Part shown: piece by piece, positions 1 to 5,491 of the stretch
Numbering within the stretch: the stretch's first letter is position 1
How the letters are laid out: each line of letters opens with the position of its first letter
From: an uncultured Ruminococcus sp.
Lineage (GTDB): Bacteria > Bacillota > Clostridia > Oscillospirales > Acutalibacteraceae
Length of the DNA: 11,976 bases
Direction: 5' to 3'
Assembly: GCA_902783815.1 (NCBI GenBank)
Contig: CACZSM010000124.1
Coordinates: 1 to 11,976, forward strand
Made by a program: the position numbers and the translations under genes
The notes under the pieces: generated by a model
Databases searched by the model: none
What the model saw: the letters and a program-made list of their open reading frames with translations, nothing else
Told to the model about the DNA's origin: nothing

Positions 1-105
1 GAATCTATATGTATCAATAAGAGCGAAAAGAACGAGATTGCTTATGTCAGGTTTGATGAGAATGATCCTGAATTGAGCATCAGAGAGGTAATATGGACAC
101 CGTGA
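1..105 (+). CDS. 3' end of an unrecognised protein-coding gene (partial)
   Basis: Frame 1 is open from the window edge to a TGA at 103-105, giving 34 residues that start ESICINKSEKNE and end REVIWTP. The tail is rich in charged residues and has no membrane segment or motif I can assign. It is followed 11 bases later by a GC-rich hairpin, as expected for a gene end, and it converges on pnp. The gene start lies outside the window. I do not recognise the family, and an open frame this short could in principle be chance, although the downstream hairpin favours a real gene end. Confidence 0.5.
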   Translation, partial: ESICINKSEKNEIAYVRFDENDPELSIREVIWTP

Positions 106-116
106 AAACTAAGATA

Positions 117-155
117 CCCCCACCTCCACACCGGCGGTGGGGGTTGCTGCGCCGG
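117..155. terminator. GC-rich hairpin / possible pseudoknot between convergent genes
   Basis: CCCCCACC (117-124) pairs perfectly with GGTGGGGG (136-143) around an 11-base loop. It lies just after the partial plus-strand gene and downstream of the pnp stop on the other strand. Neither side carries a long T tract: the plus side continues TTGCTGC and the minus side TATCTTAGTTTTC. A classical intrinsic terminator is therefore only moderately supported. Loop bases CCGGC (131-135) can also pair with GCCGG (151-155), which would make an H-type pseudoknot. Confidence 0.5.
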
Positions 156-166
156 ATTAGTTTACA

Positions 167-220
167 AATCCCTGTATCTCCCGAATTGCTTATAACGCTC
201 TTTCGGAAAATACAGGGATT
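167..220. repeat. Long imperfect hairpin in the pnp 3' region
   Basis: AATCCCTGTAT (167-177) and ATACAGGGATT (210-220) are perfect 11-base inverted repeats. Inside them CCGAA (181-185) pairs with TTCGG (202-206), so a 54-base stem-loop can form on either strand. It lies 35 bases past the pnp stop and may be the end of the pnp transcript or protect it from 3' decay. The minus-strand arm is followed only by a short T stretch (GGGATTTG), so termination here is uncertain. Confidence 0.55.
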
Positions 221-235
221 CCTGTTCATTGTATC

Positions 236-254
236 ACAGCTAAACTTAAGCTGT
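236..254 (-). other. Small stem-loop directly after the pnp stop codon
   Basis: ACAGCT (236-241) and AGCTGT (249-254) are 6-base inverted repeats around a 7-base loop, starting one base past the pnp stop codon. No T tract follows on the minus strand. It probably contributes to the folded 3' end of the pnp transcript together with the larger hairpin at 167-220. Confidence 0.35.
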
Positions 255-255
255 A

Positions 256-2445
256 TCAATCATTATTATTATTTCTTCTGCCGCCTTTATATCCATTTCC
301 TCTTGGAGATGATGAGCGTCTCGGAGGAAGATCATTTTCAGGAGTAAGACCCTCCACCTCAATAAGAGCCTCACGGCGTGAAAGGTTAAGTCTGCCCTTA
401 TCGTCTATATCAAGCACCTTTACAATGATGATATCATCAACATTTACTACATCAGTTACCTTTTCTGTACGCTTTACATCAAGCTGCGAGATATGACACA
501 ATCCTTCCTTGCCTGGTGCGATCTCAACAAATGCGCCGAAATCCATAAGTCTTGTAACTCTGCCCTTATAAATAGCACCCGGCTCAGGGTCACTTACAAT
601 AGTATCAACTATTGTCATAGCTCTCTTACAGTTCTCTATATCTATACCGCTGACATATACATGACCGTCTTCTTCGATATCTATTTTGACATCACATTCA
701 GCGCAAATCTTCTGTATAACTTTTCCGCCGGATCCGATGACTTCTCTTATCTTATCTATCGGTATAATAGTTGACAGCATCTTCGGAGCATACTTTGAAA
801 GCTCTTTTCTGGGCTCAGGAATAGCCTTCAGCATGACCTCATCAAGAATATAATCTCTTGCCTTATGAGTCTTATAAAGAGCTTCCTTTACCATATCGGG
901 TGTAAGACCACTGATCTTAAGATCCATCTGAATTGCTGTGATACCCTCATGAGTACCTGCAACCTTGAAGTCCATATCTCCGAAGAAGTCCTCAAGACCC
1001 TGGATATCAACCATTGTCATCCAACGGTCACCCTCGGTTATAAGACCGCATGAAATACCAGCAACCGGAGCCTTTATCGGAACACCAGCATCCATGAGTG
1101 AAAGAGTGCTTCCGCAGATAGATCCCTGTGAAGTTGAACCGTTTGATGAAAGGATCTCAGATACAAGTCTTATTGTATAAGGGAACTCCTCAGCAGACGG
1201 AATTACCGGAACAAGTGCTCTTTCAGCAAGTGCTCCGTGACCTATTTCTCTTCTGCCCGGACCTCTTGACGGCTTTGTTTCTCCGACTGAATAGGAAGGG
1301 AAATTATAGTGATGGATATATCTCTTTGTTGTCTGGTCGTCAATACCATCCATAGTCTGCTGATCACTTATTGAACCAAGGGTAGTGATTGTAAGCACCT
1401 GAGTCTGACCTCTTGTGAAAAGACCAGAACCATGCACTCTCGGAAGAATTCCGACCTCAGATGCAAGAGGACGCATCTGATCCATCTTTCTGCCGTCAAC
1501 TCTTTTCTGCTCATCAAGCAGCCAGCGGCGGACTATATACTTCTGTGTCTTATAGAGACAGTCATCTATCTTTTCAGCCTGATCCGGATATATCTCATCA
1601 AATTTCTTATGTACTCTGTCATAGATAGGCTTAAGTCTCTCATCACGGATCTTCTTGTCATCCGTATCAAGAGCTACACGGATATCATCTATTGCAAAAG
1701 CCTTGATAGCCTCCAGCATCTCAGGCTCCGGCTCATTGCTCGGATATTCAAACTTTTCTCTGCCTATCTCAGCCTGTATTCCCTTTATGAATTCAATGAT
1801 CGGCTGGTTAGCCTCATGTCCTGCCATTATTCCATTGAACATAACATCATCAGGTATGATATCTGCGCCGGCTTCGATCATAGCAATACGGCTGTCAGTT
1901 GAAGCAACTGTTACTGCCATTCTTGACTTTTCTCTCTGCTCTTTTGTCGGGTTTATTACAAACTCATCATCAACAAGTCCGACAGATACAGCAGAAATAG
2001 GACCATTCCACGGAACATCTGAAATGCTCAGTGCTATTGAAGTACCGACCATTGCAGCGATCTCCGGCAGGCAGTCAGGATCATAAGCCATTACTGTACA
2101 AACTATAGAAACATCATTTCTCATATCCTTCGGGAACAGCGGACGAACCGGTCTGTCAATTACACGGGATACAAGTATTGCCTTTTCAGAAGGTCTGCCC
2201 TCTCTTTTGCCGTAAGCGCCCGGTATTTTTCCGAATGCATACTGTTTTTCCTCATAATCAACGGAAAGCGGGAACAAATCCACGCCCTCTCTTGGTTTTG
2301 CAGACGCAGTTACTGCAACATGGACTACTGTCTCGCCATAGCGTACAATACAAGCACCATTCGCAAGCTGAGTTGTCTTTCCTGTTTCAACAACAAGCGG
2401 TCTGCCTGCAAATTCAGTCTCAAAGGTTCTGAAATTTTCAAACAT
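256..2445 (-). CDS. pnp: Polynucleotide phosphorylase (polyribonucleotide nucleotidyltransferase)
   Basis: PNPase degrades RNA 3' to 5' by phosphorolysis, releasing nucleoside diphosphates, and acts in the cytoplasm as a trimer in mRNA turnover. The 729-residue protein is full length. The first RNase PH domain occupies about 1-230 and an alpha-helical linker about 235-310. The second RNase PH domain (about 312-545) includes RVDGRK at 315-320 and the catalytic stretch DFFGDMDFK, whose aspartates 486 and 492 match the known catalytic positions. A KH domain with GSGG follows at 571-574, and an S1 domain spans about 622-692 (GRVTRLMDFGAFVEI). The basic, low-complexity tail ends in RRNNNND. The ATG at 2445 has GGAGG at 2453-2457 (minus strand), 7 bases upstream. 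It lies downstream of rpsO with its own promoter and hairpin-rich leader. Identification is secure. Confidence 0.98.
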   Translation of the reverse strand: MFENFRTFETEFAGRPLVVETGKTTQLANGACIVRYGETVVHVAVTASAKPREGVDLFPLSVDYEEKQYAFGKIPGAYGKREGRPSEKAILVSRVIDRPVRPLFPKDMRNDVSIVCTVMAYDPDCLPEIAAMVGTSIALSISDVPWNGPISAVSVGLVDDEFVINPTKEQREKSRMAVTVASTDSRIAMIEAGADIIPDDVMFNGIMAGHEANQPIIEFIKGIQAEIGREKFEYPSNEPEPEMLEAIKAFAIDDIRVALDTDDKKIRDERLKPIYDRVHKKFDEIYPDQAEKIDDCLYKTQKYIVRRWLLDEQKRVDGRKMDQMRPLASEVGILPRVHGSGLFTRGQTQVLTITTLGSISDQQTMDGIDDQTTKRYIHHYNFPSYSVGETKPSRGPGRREIGHGALAERALVPVIPSAEEFPYTIRLVSEILSSNGSTSQGSICGSTLSLMDAGVPIKAPVAGISCGLITEGDRWMTMVDIQGLEDFFGDMDFKVAGTHEGITAIQMDLKISGLTPDMVKEALYKTHKARDYILDEVMLKAIPEPRKELSKYAPKMLSTIIPIDKIREVIGSGGKVIQKICAECDVKIDIEEDGHVYVSGIDIENCKRAMTIVDTIVSDPEPGAIYKGRVTRLMDFGAFVEIAPGKEGLCHISQLDVKRTEKVTDVVNVDDIIIVKVLDIDDKGRLNLSRREALIEVEGLTPENDLPPRRSSSPRGNGYKGGRRNNNND

Positions 2446-2481
2446 TTTTTTACCTCCAATTAAATTCTGAAAGGCACCATC

Positions 2482-2522
2482 GGTTTAGCAATTAAACCAG
2501 AAAACATGATTATTTGTTTTCT
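2482..2522 (-). promoter_or_regulatory. Tandem stem-loops in the pnp leader
   Basis: Two adjacent inverted repeats lie in the untranslated leader of pnp. AGAAAACA (2499-2506) pairs with TGTTTTCT (2515-2522), 8 bp with an 8-base loop. GGTTTA (2482-2487) pairs with TAAACC (2493-2498), 6 bp with a 5-base loop. In enterobacteria the pnp leader forms a double-stranded structure that RNase III cuts and PNPase then uses for autoregulation. These stem-loops sit in the equivalent place, but equivalence of mechanism is inference. Confidence 0.5.
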
Positions 2523-2542
2523 CGTTTCACTGCTAAGATCCG

Positions 2543-2571
2543 ACTATACCCTTCTTCAGTTTTTCATACAA
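2543..2571 (-). promoter_or_regulatory. Sigma-A-type promoter for pnp
   Basis: On the minus strand, TTGTAT (2566-2571) and TATAGT (2543-2548) are separated by exactly 17 bases. Transcription would start near 2536, giving a leader of about 90 bases that contains the two stem-loops before the pnp ATG. This suggests pnp can be transcribed independently of rpsO. Confidence 0.6.
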
Positions 2572-2580
2572 CCGAAACAA

Positions 2581-2605
2581 GGCAGTCTGCAAAAAACAGA
2601 CTGCC
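2581..2605 (-). terminator. Hairpin after rpsO, probable terminator
   Basis: GGCAGTCTG (2581-2589) and CAGACTGCC (2597-2605) form a perfect 9-bp stem with a 7-base loop, 8 bases past the rpsO stop. The minus strand continues TTGTTTCGG, a weak T-rich tail, so read-through into pnp is plausible. It may act as an attenuating or processing hairpin rather than a full stop. Confidence 0.6.
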
Positions 2606-2613
2606 CGAAACGA

Positions 2614-2877
2614 TTATTTACGGATACCGAGTCTTGAAATGATTGAACGATAACGCTCAATGTCAACTTTAATGAGATAGCTGAGAAGGCTTCTTCTCTG
2701 ACCGATCATCTTAAAAAGTCCTCTTCTTGAGTGGTGATCCTTTTTGTGGGTCTTGAGATGCTCTGTAAGGTCTGCGATCCTCTTTGTAAGGATAGCGATC
2801 TGAACCTCAGGAGATCCTGTATCGCCCTCATGGATAGCATACTCCTTGATTATAGCATCTTTTTCTTCCTTAAGCAT
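2614..2877 (-). CDS. rpsO: 30S ribosomal protein S15
   Basis: S15 binds the central domain of 16S rRNA as a primary binding protein during 30S assembly. The 87-residue protein is close to the usual 88-89. It carries the family signature from HEGDTGSPEVQIA (19-31) through LTEHLKTHKKDHHSRRGL to the basic end ISRLGIRK. The frame stays open for another 28 codons upstream, but I place the start at ATG 2877 (MLKEEKDAII). AAGGTGG (2885-2891, minus strand) is 7 bases before it, the protein then has family length, and the upstream codons fall in a folded leader. It is transcribed from its own promoter and lies just ahead of pnp, the conserved order. Confidence 0.97.
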   Translation of the reverse strand: MLKEEKDAIIKEYAIHEGDTGSPEVQIAILTKRIADLTEHLKTHKKDHHSRRGLFKMIGQRRSLLSYLIKVDIERYRSIISRLGIRK

Positions 2878-2998
2878 TTTGTTTCCACCTTTACTATAAA
2901 TTTTTGAACAGCCGGAGCAGACAAATCTGCTCATCCTGGTCAAAGGCTGTGGACATCCCATACCGGGCTTGACCCTCTGACTAAGAATTGGCTCAACA
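2878..2998 (-). promoter_or_regulatory. Structured rpsO 5' leader, candidate S15 autoregulatory element
   Basis: From the predicted start near 2998 to the ATG there are about 120 untranslated bases. On the minus strand GGTCAAG (2974-2968) can pair with TTTGACC (2944-2938), a 7-bp stem with one G-U pair enclosing 23 bases. A second perfect hairpin follows, GAGCAGA with TCTGCTC (2932-2915), closed by a 4-base loop. S15 represses its own mRNA in several bacterial groups through leader structures that imitate its rRNA site. The position and two-stem form fit such an element, but I could not match it to a defined class. Confidence 0.45.
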
Positions 2999-3004
2999 TT
3001 GTTG

Positions 3005-3033
3005 ATTATAACATATAAATCACCGATTGTAAA
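3005..3033 (-). promoter_or_regulatory. Sigma-A promoter for rpsO
   Basis: On the minus strand TTTACA (3028-3033) and a consensus TATAAT (3005-3010) are separated by 17 bases. The predicted transcription start is near 2998. This promoter is divergent from the methyltransferase promoter at 3089-3117; the two -35 elements are about 55 bases apart. Confidence 0.8.
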
Positions 3034-3088
3034 GGGGGTTTACAAATATTTTTCTTACATTTTATACATACTAAATTGGTGCTTTCTC

Positions 3089-3117
3089 TTGAAACTGATG
3101 CTGGGATGTTATATAAT
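3089..3117 (+). promoter_or_regulatory. Sigma-A promoter for the methyltransferase gene
   Basis: TTGAAA (3089-3094) and TATAAT (3112-3117) are separated by exactly 17 bases. Transcription would begin near 3124, only about 24 bases before the ATG at 3148. This also decides the translation start, because any start upstream of about 3124 would lie outside the transcript. Confidence 0.85.
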
Positions 3118-3147
3118 TATTGTGTAGAAATATGGTGGAGGTATAAG

Positions 3148-4665
3148 ATGGTTAAAAATGGATCCGGCAGTGATTTTCCGGCTGAAAGCAGTATTCAAAA
3201 ATTAGCTTCTGTCTTTCCTGAATGTATAACAGAATATACTGACGAAAATGGAGTTATTCAAAACAGAGTTGATTTTGAGATGCTTCGCAGTATGCTTACC
3301 GGAGATATGGAATCCTATGAATTTTCATGGGTCGGAAAAAGGGCTTCGGCTGCAAAGGCTGCTGAAATGACAGATAAAAAAATGGTACCCTGTCCGGATG
3401 AAAGCATCGACTGGGAACACACCGAAAATCTGTATATAGAAGGCGACAATATTGATGCTCTGCGGCTGCTCAGAAACAACTATTCCAAAAAAATAAAGAT
3501 CATATATATTGATCCTCCCTATAATACCGGACATGATTTTGTTTATCCGGATTCATTTGTAATGAACAAATCAGAATACAGGGAAAAAACAAATGTTAAA
3601 GATCAAAAAATCTCCGATGACGGAAGATATCATTCCGAATGGTGCAGCATGATGTTTTCAAGGCTTCTTATTGCAAGAGATCTGCTGAATGACGATGGAG
3701 TGATATTTATTTCAATTGATGATAATGAAGTTACAAACCTGCGTAAGATATGTGATGAGGTCTTTGGCAGTGAACAGTTCATTACCTGTTTTATATGGGA
3801 GAAAACTCAGCACTTCGGCAGACAAAAGGTTAATTACTACTCCAACTGTGAATACATACTTTGCTATGCAAAAAAATTGTATAACGAAAACGGTATCAAA
3901 GAGCTTCTTGTAGAATATGTCAAAAAGGATTTCCTCGACGCTCCACTTTATAATGCTTCAAATACTCTGAATACTATTACATTCCCGGCAGGAAGTACGG
4001 AGTTCAGAATATCTGACGGTTTATATAGTCATTCCACTGACGATAAATTCCAGCTCCTTGATAAAGTAAAAGTAAAAAATGGCAGGAATGTAAATGATTT
4101 CAGATTAAAATTCAGGTCAAGATGGTCAGCAGAAAAAGTAATGGATGAATATGGGAAGGGAACTACATTTCTCGTTAAAAGCAAAAGGTTCTCAATAAGG
4201 ACTGTTTACCATGAGGGAAAAAAATTTAATGAAAGTCCAAAACAGCTTATCTCAACAAATCCTAACAACCCTTTTTCAAGCAGAAATTGCTTTGGAGTCA
4301 AGGTAGGAACAAGTGAAACCGGATCCTCAGACCTTGAAAAACTTGGACTTTGCGGCTTCAGCTATCCGAAGCCTGTCAGTCTTATCGAATATCTGATTTC
4401 GCTTGTCAAGGATAATGAATGTTTTGTACTTGACTTTTTTTCGGGAAGCGCAACTACTGCACAAGCTGTTATGCGCCTGAATTCTCTTGACAGCGGTAAA
4501 AGAAAATTTATAATGGTACAGCTTCCTGAACCGCTTGATACAGATAATAAAGCTATCAATGATGGCTACCGTACCATCTGCGATATAGGAAAGGAAAGAA
4601 TACGGCGTACCGGAAAGCTCTTGGACATAAATGACAGCGGCTTCCGTGTTTACAAGCTAAAATAA
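3148..4665 (+). CDS. Solitary beta-type DNA methyltransferase (type III Mod-like)
   Basis: This is an S-adenosylmethionine-dependent DNA amino-methyltransferase, most likely N6-adenine as in type III Mod subunits. In the 505-residue protein the order is LYIEGDNIDALRLL (95-108), catalytic DPPYNTG (122-128), HSEW plus a helix (about 162-184), then the SAM-binding motif FFSGSATT (430-437) near the C terminus. Catalytic motif before SAM motif defines the beta class. The region between (about 215-400) would hold target recognition. I chose ATG 3148: GGAGG at 3137-3141 lies 6 bases before it, and a strong promoter overlaps the 24-codon upstream extension from a TTG at 3076. It ends at GFRVYKLK, where type III Mod proteins usually continue for about another hundred residues. 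No Res helicase-nuclease follows, so it probably modifies without restricting. The exact target is not readable. Confidence 0.9.
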   Translation: MVKNGSGSDFPAESSIQKLASVFPECITEYTDENGVIQNRVDFEMLRSMLTGDMESYEFSWVGKRASAAKAAEMTDKKMVPCPDESIDWEHTENLYIEGDNIDALRLLRNNYSKKIKIIYIDPPYNTGHDFVYPDSFVMNKSEYREKTNVKDQKISDDGRYHSEWCSMMFSRLLIARDLLNDDGVIFISIDDNEVTNLRKICDEVFGSEQFITCFIWEKTQHFGRQKVNYYSNCEYILCYAKKLYNENGIKELLVEYVKKDFLDAPLYNASNTLNTITFPAGSTEFRISDGLYSHSTDDKFQLLDKVKVKNGRNVNDFRLKFRSRWSAEKVMDEYGKGTTFLVKSKRFSIRTVYHEGKKFNESPKQLISTNPNNPFSSRNCFGVKVGTSETGSSDLEKLGLCGFSYPKPVSLIEYLISLVKDNECFVLDFFSGSATTAQAVMRLNSLDSGKRKFIMVQLPEPLDTDNKAINDGYRTICDIGKERIRRTGKLLDINDSGFRVYKLK

Positions 4666-4706
4666 CAAATTCACTATATAGCTATAAAAAAAGAGGAGAA
4701 ATCAAT

Positions 4707-4910
4707 ATGGTAACAAACAAAACAATTTTAAAACAATTCGGCGGATATGTCTGCCGTAGATGTTTAAACGACTTTTATAATGTACATCTTCTTCATTCTG
4801 ACTGTGAATATAAGTCTATGTATCCGGGAAAATGTCCGAGATGCCAGGAAATGAAGAATATAGTAACAGGATTAAAATTCAGCGGTTTTATCAAACTTCT
4901 GACAAAATAA
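4707..4910 (+). CDS. Small zinc-ribbon protein of unknown function
   Basis: This 67-residue protein has two CxxC knuckles, C16-RR-C19 and C43-PR-C46, which together would bind one zinc ion; C33 is an extra cysteine between them. The C-terminal 20 residues (NIVTGLKFSGFIKLLTK end) are hydrophobic and basic, probably a short helix. A strong GAGGAG at 4693-4698 lies 8 bases before the ATG. It begins 41 bases after the methyltransferase stop on the same strand, with no hairpin between, so co-transcription is likely. A bidirectional terminator follows directly. Similar small zinc ribbons are common in Clostridia, but I know of no assigned role. Nucleic-acid or protein binding is a guess from the fold. 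Confidence 0.8.
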   Translation: MVTNKTILKQFGGYVCRRCLNDFYNVHLLHSDCEYKSMYPGKCPRCQEMKNIVTGLKFSGFIKLLTK

Positions 4911-4923
4911 ATAGTATTTTAAA

Positions 4924-4959
4924 AAGGAACTGCGCTCTCTCTTTTGACCGCAGTTCCTT
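4924..4959. terminator. Bidirectional intrinsic terminator
   Basis: AAGGAACTGCG (4924-4934) and CGCAGTTCCTT (4949-4959) form a perfect 11-bp stem with a 14-base loop. The plus side runs into TTTATTTAT and the minus side into a T-rich tract (complement of TTTTAAAAA before the stem). It serves the zinc-ribbon gene on the plus strand and the RyR-domain gene on the minus strand, whose stop codon is 6 bases away. Confidence 0.9.
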
Positions 4960-4965
4960 TATTTA

Positions 4966-5247
4966 TCAAACCTTTTCAATTTTATAGCCTAACTTTATTA
5001 CTGTTTTGAGAGTTTCAAACGCAGTGTTTCTGTCATAGTCCTTTTCGCTTTCAGAAAGCTCACTATATGGTACAAGCAATGGTGTGGTTTTCTTTTCCTG
5101 ATCCTTGACCTCACCATATGTCCAGCCCTCGTCCATCCTGCCTTTCGACCAGACCTCATGTATATTTTCAGCGATTTTTTCTCTCAATTCTATAAGCCCT
5201 TCATCAAGCACTACATCACTTGTATCTATTGGCATTGGAACATACAT
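4966..5247 (-). CDS. RyR-domain protein (single stand-alone domain)
   Basis: The 93-residue protein is almost entirely one RyR domain, the repeat named after ryanodine receptors and also found as small stand-alone proteins in bacteria. Signature parts, in order, are PIDTSDVVL (6-14), AENIHEVW (26-33), GWTYG (41-45), LVPYSELSESEKDYDR (58-73) and LKTVIKLGY (80-88). There is no signal peptide or membrane segment, so it should be cytoplasmic. I chose ATG 5247: GGAGG at 5257-5261 (minus strand) lies 9 bases before it. The in-frame TTG at 5256 directly abuts that site and is unlikely to be used. The biochemical role of bacterial RyR proteins is not established; ligand or nucleotide sensing has been proposed computationally. 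It is divergent from the membrane protease-like gene. Confidence 0.88.
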   Translation of the reverse strand: MYVPMPIDTSDVVLDEGLIELREKIAENIHEVWSKGRMDEGWTYGEVKDQEKKTTPLLVPYSELSESEKDYDRNTAFETLKTVIKLGYKIEKV

Positions 5248-5261
5248 AAAAAACAACCTCC

Positions 5262-5491
5262 ATTACTACTTGTATTTCTGATAAAAATAATTTAAAATAA
5301 TATTTGTGTGTTACCGCACTGCGGTAACTCTCTGTCTGGACTTCTATATAATTTTTTGCGCTCAGCTTTAATCGATTCTATTTTCTTAGGATAAATTGAG
5401 CATTCAGCTTTTTTAATATGCGACAATTCCACTCTCCAAATTAATGCCGTGAAGCATCAGCAGCATACTATTTTTTGAACGGAGGATCAAA
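5262..5491. other. 230-base divergent intergenic region
   Basis: This gap separates the RyR gene (minus) from the membrane protein gene (plus). It contains the 19-base palindrome at 5310-5328, a TATAAT hexamer at 5347-5352, and the ribosome binding site GGAGG at 5481-5485. If the TATAAT is used, the plus-strand leader is about 130 bases long. I see no additional gene in it. Confidence 0.6.
5310..5328. promoter_or_regulatory. Perfect 19-base palindrome, candidate operator
   Basis: GTTACCGCACTGCGGTAAC is a perfect inverted repeat of 9-base arms around one central C, inside an otherwise AT-rich gap between two divergent genes. A consensus TATAAT lies at 5347-5352 on the plus strand. The position of its -35 element (about 5324-5329) would overlap the right arm. 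That arrangement suits a repressor site controlling the membrane protein gene and perhaps the RyR gene. No T tract follows, so it is not a terminator. Confidence 0.5.

Noticed and set aside
93..347. 84-codon plus-strand frame crossing the pnp 3' end
   Set aside because: It starts inside the end of the partial upstream gene, runs through the hairpins and then antisense to pnp; no ribosome binding site and no recognisable protein.
1432..1902. 156-codon open frame on the plus strand
   Set aside because: It lies wholly antisense to the strongly conserved pnp coding sequence and its translation is Leu/Ile/Ser/Tyr-rich without any motif, so it is a frame shadow. The other plus-strand frames within pnp (for example 1655-2086) are the same.
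2878..2961. N-terminal extension of S15 with a CxxC (VCSGCSK)
   Set aside because: It would add 28 residues not found in S15, lacks a ribosome binding site at its start, and coincides with the folded leader downstream of a strong promoter. The ATG at 2877 has a good site and gives family length.
3076..3147. 24-codon extension of the methyltransferase from a TTG
   Set aside because: The TTGAAA-17-TATAAT promoter lies inside it, so these codons would not be transcribed from that promoter, and GGAGG directly precedes the ATG at 3148.
5248..5256. TTG start for the RyR protein
   Set aside because: The GGAGG site abuts the TTG with no spacing, while the ATG at 5247 is at a proper 9-base distance.
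5310..5328. The palindrome as a terminator
   Set aside because: No T tract on either side, and it lies between divergent rather than convergent genes.
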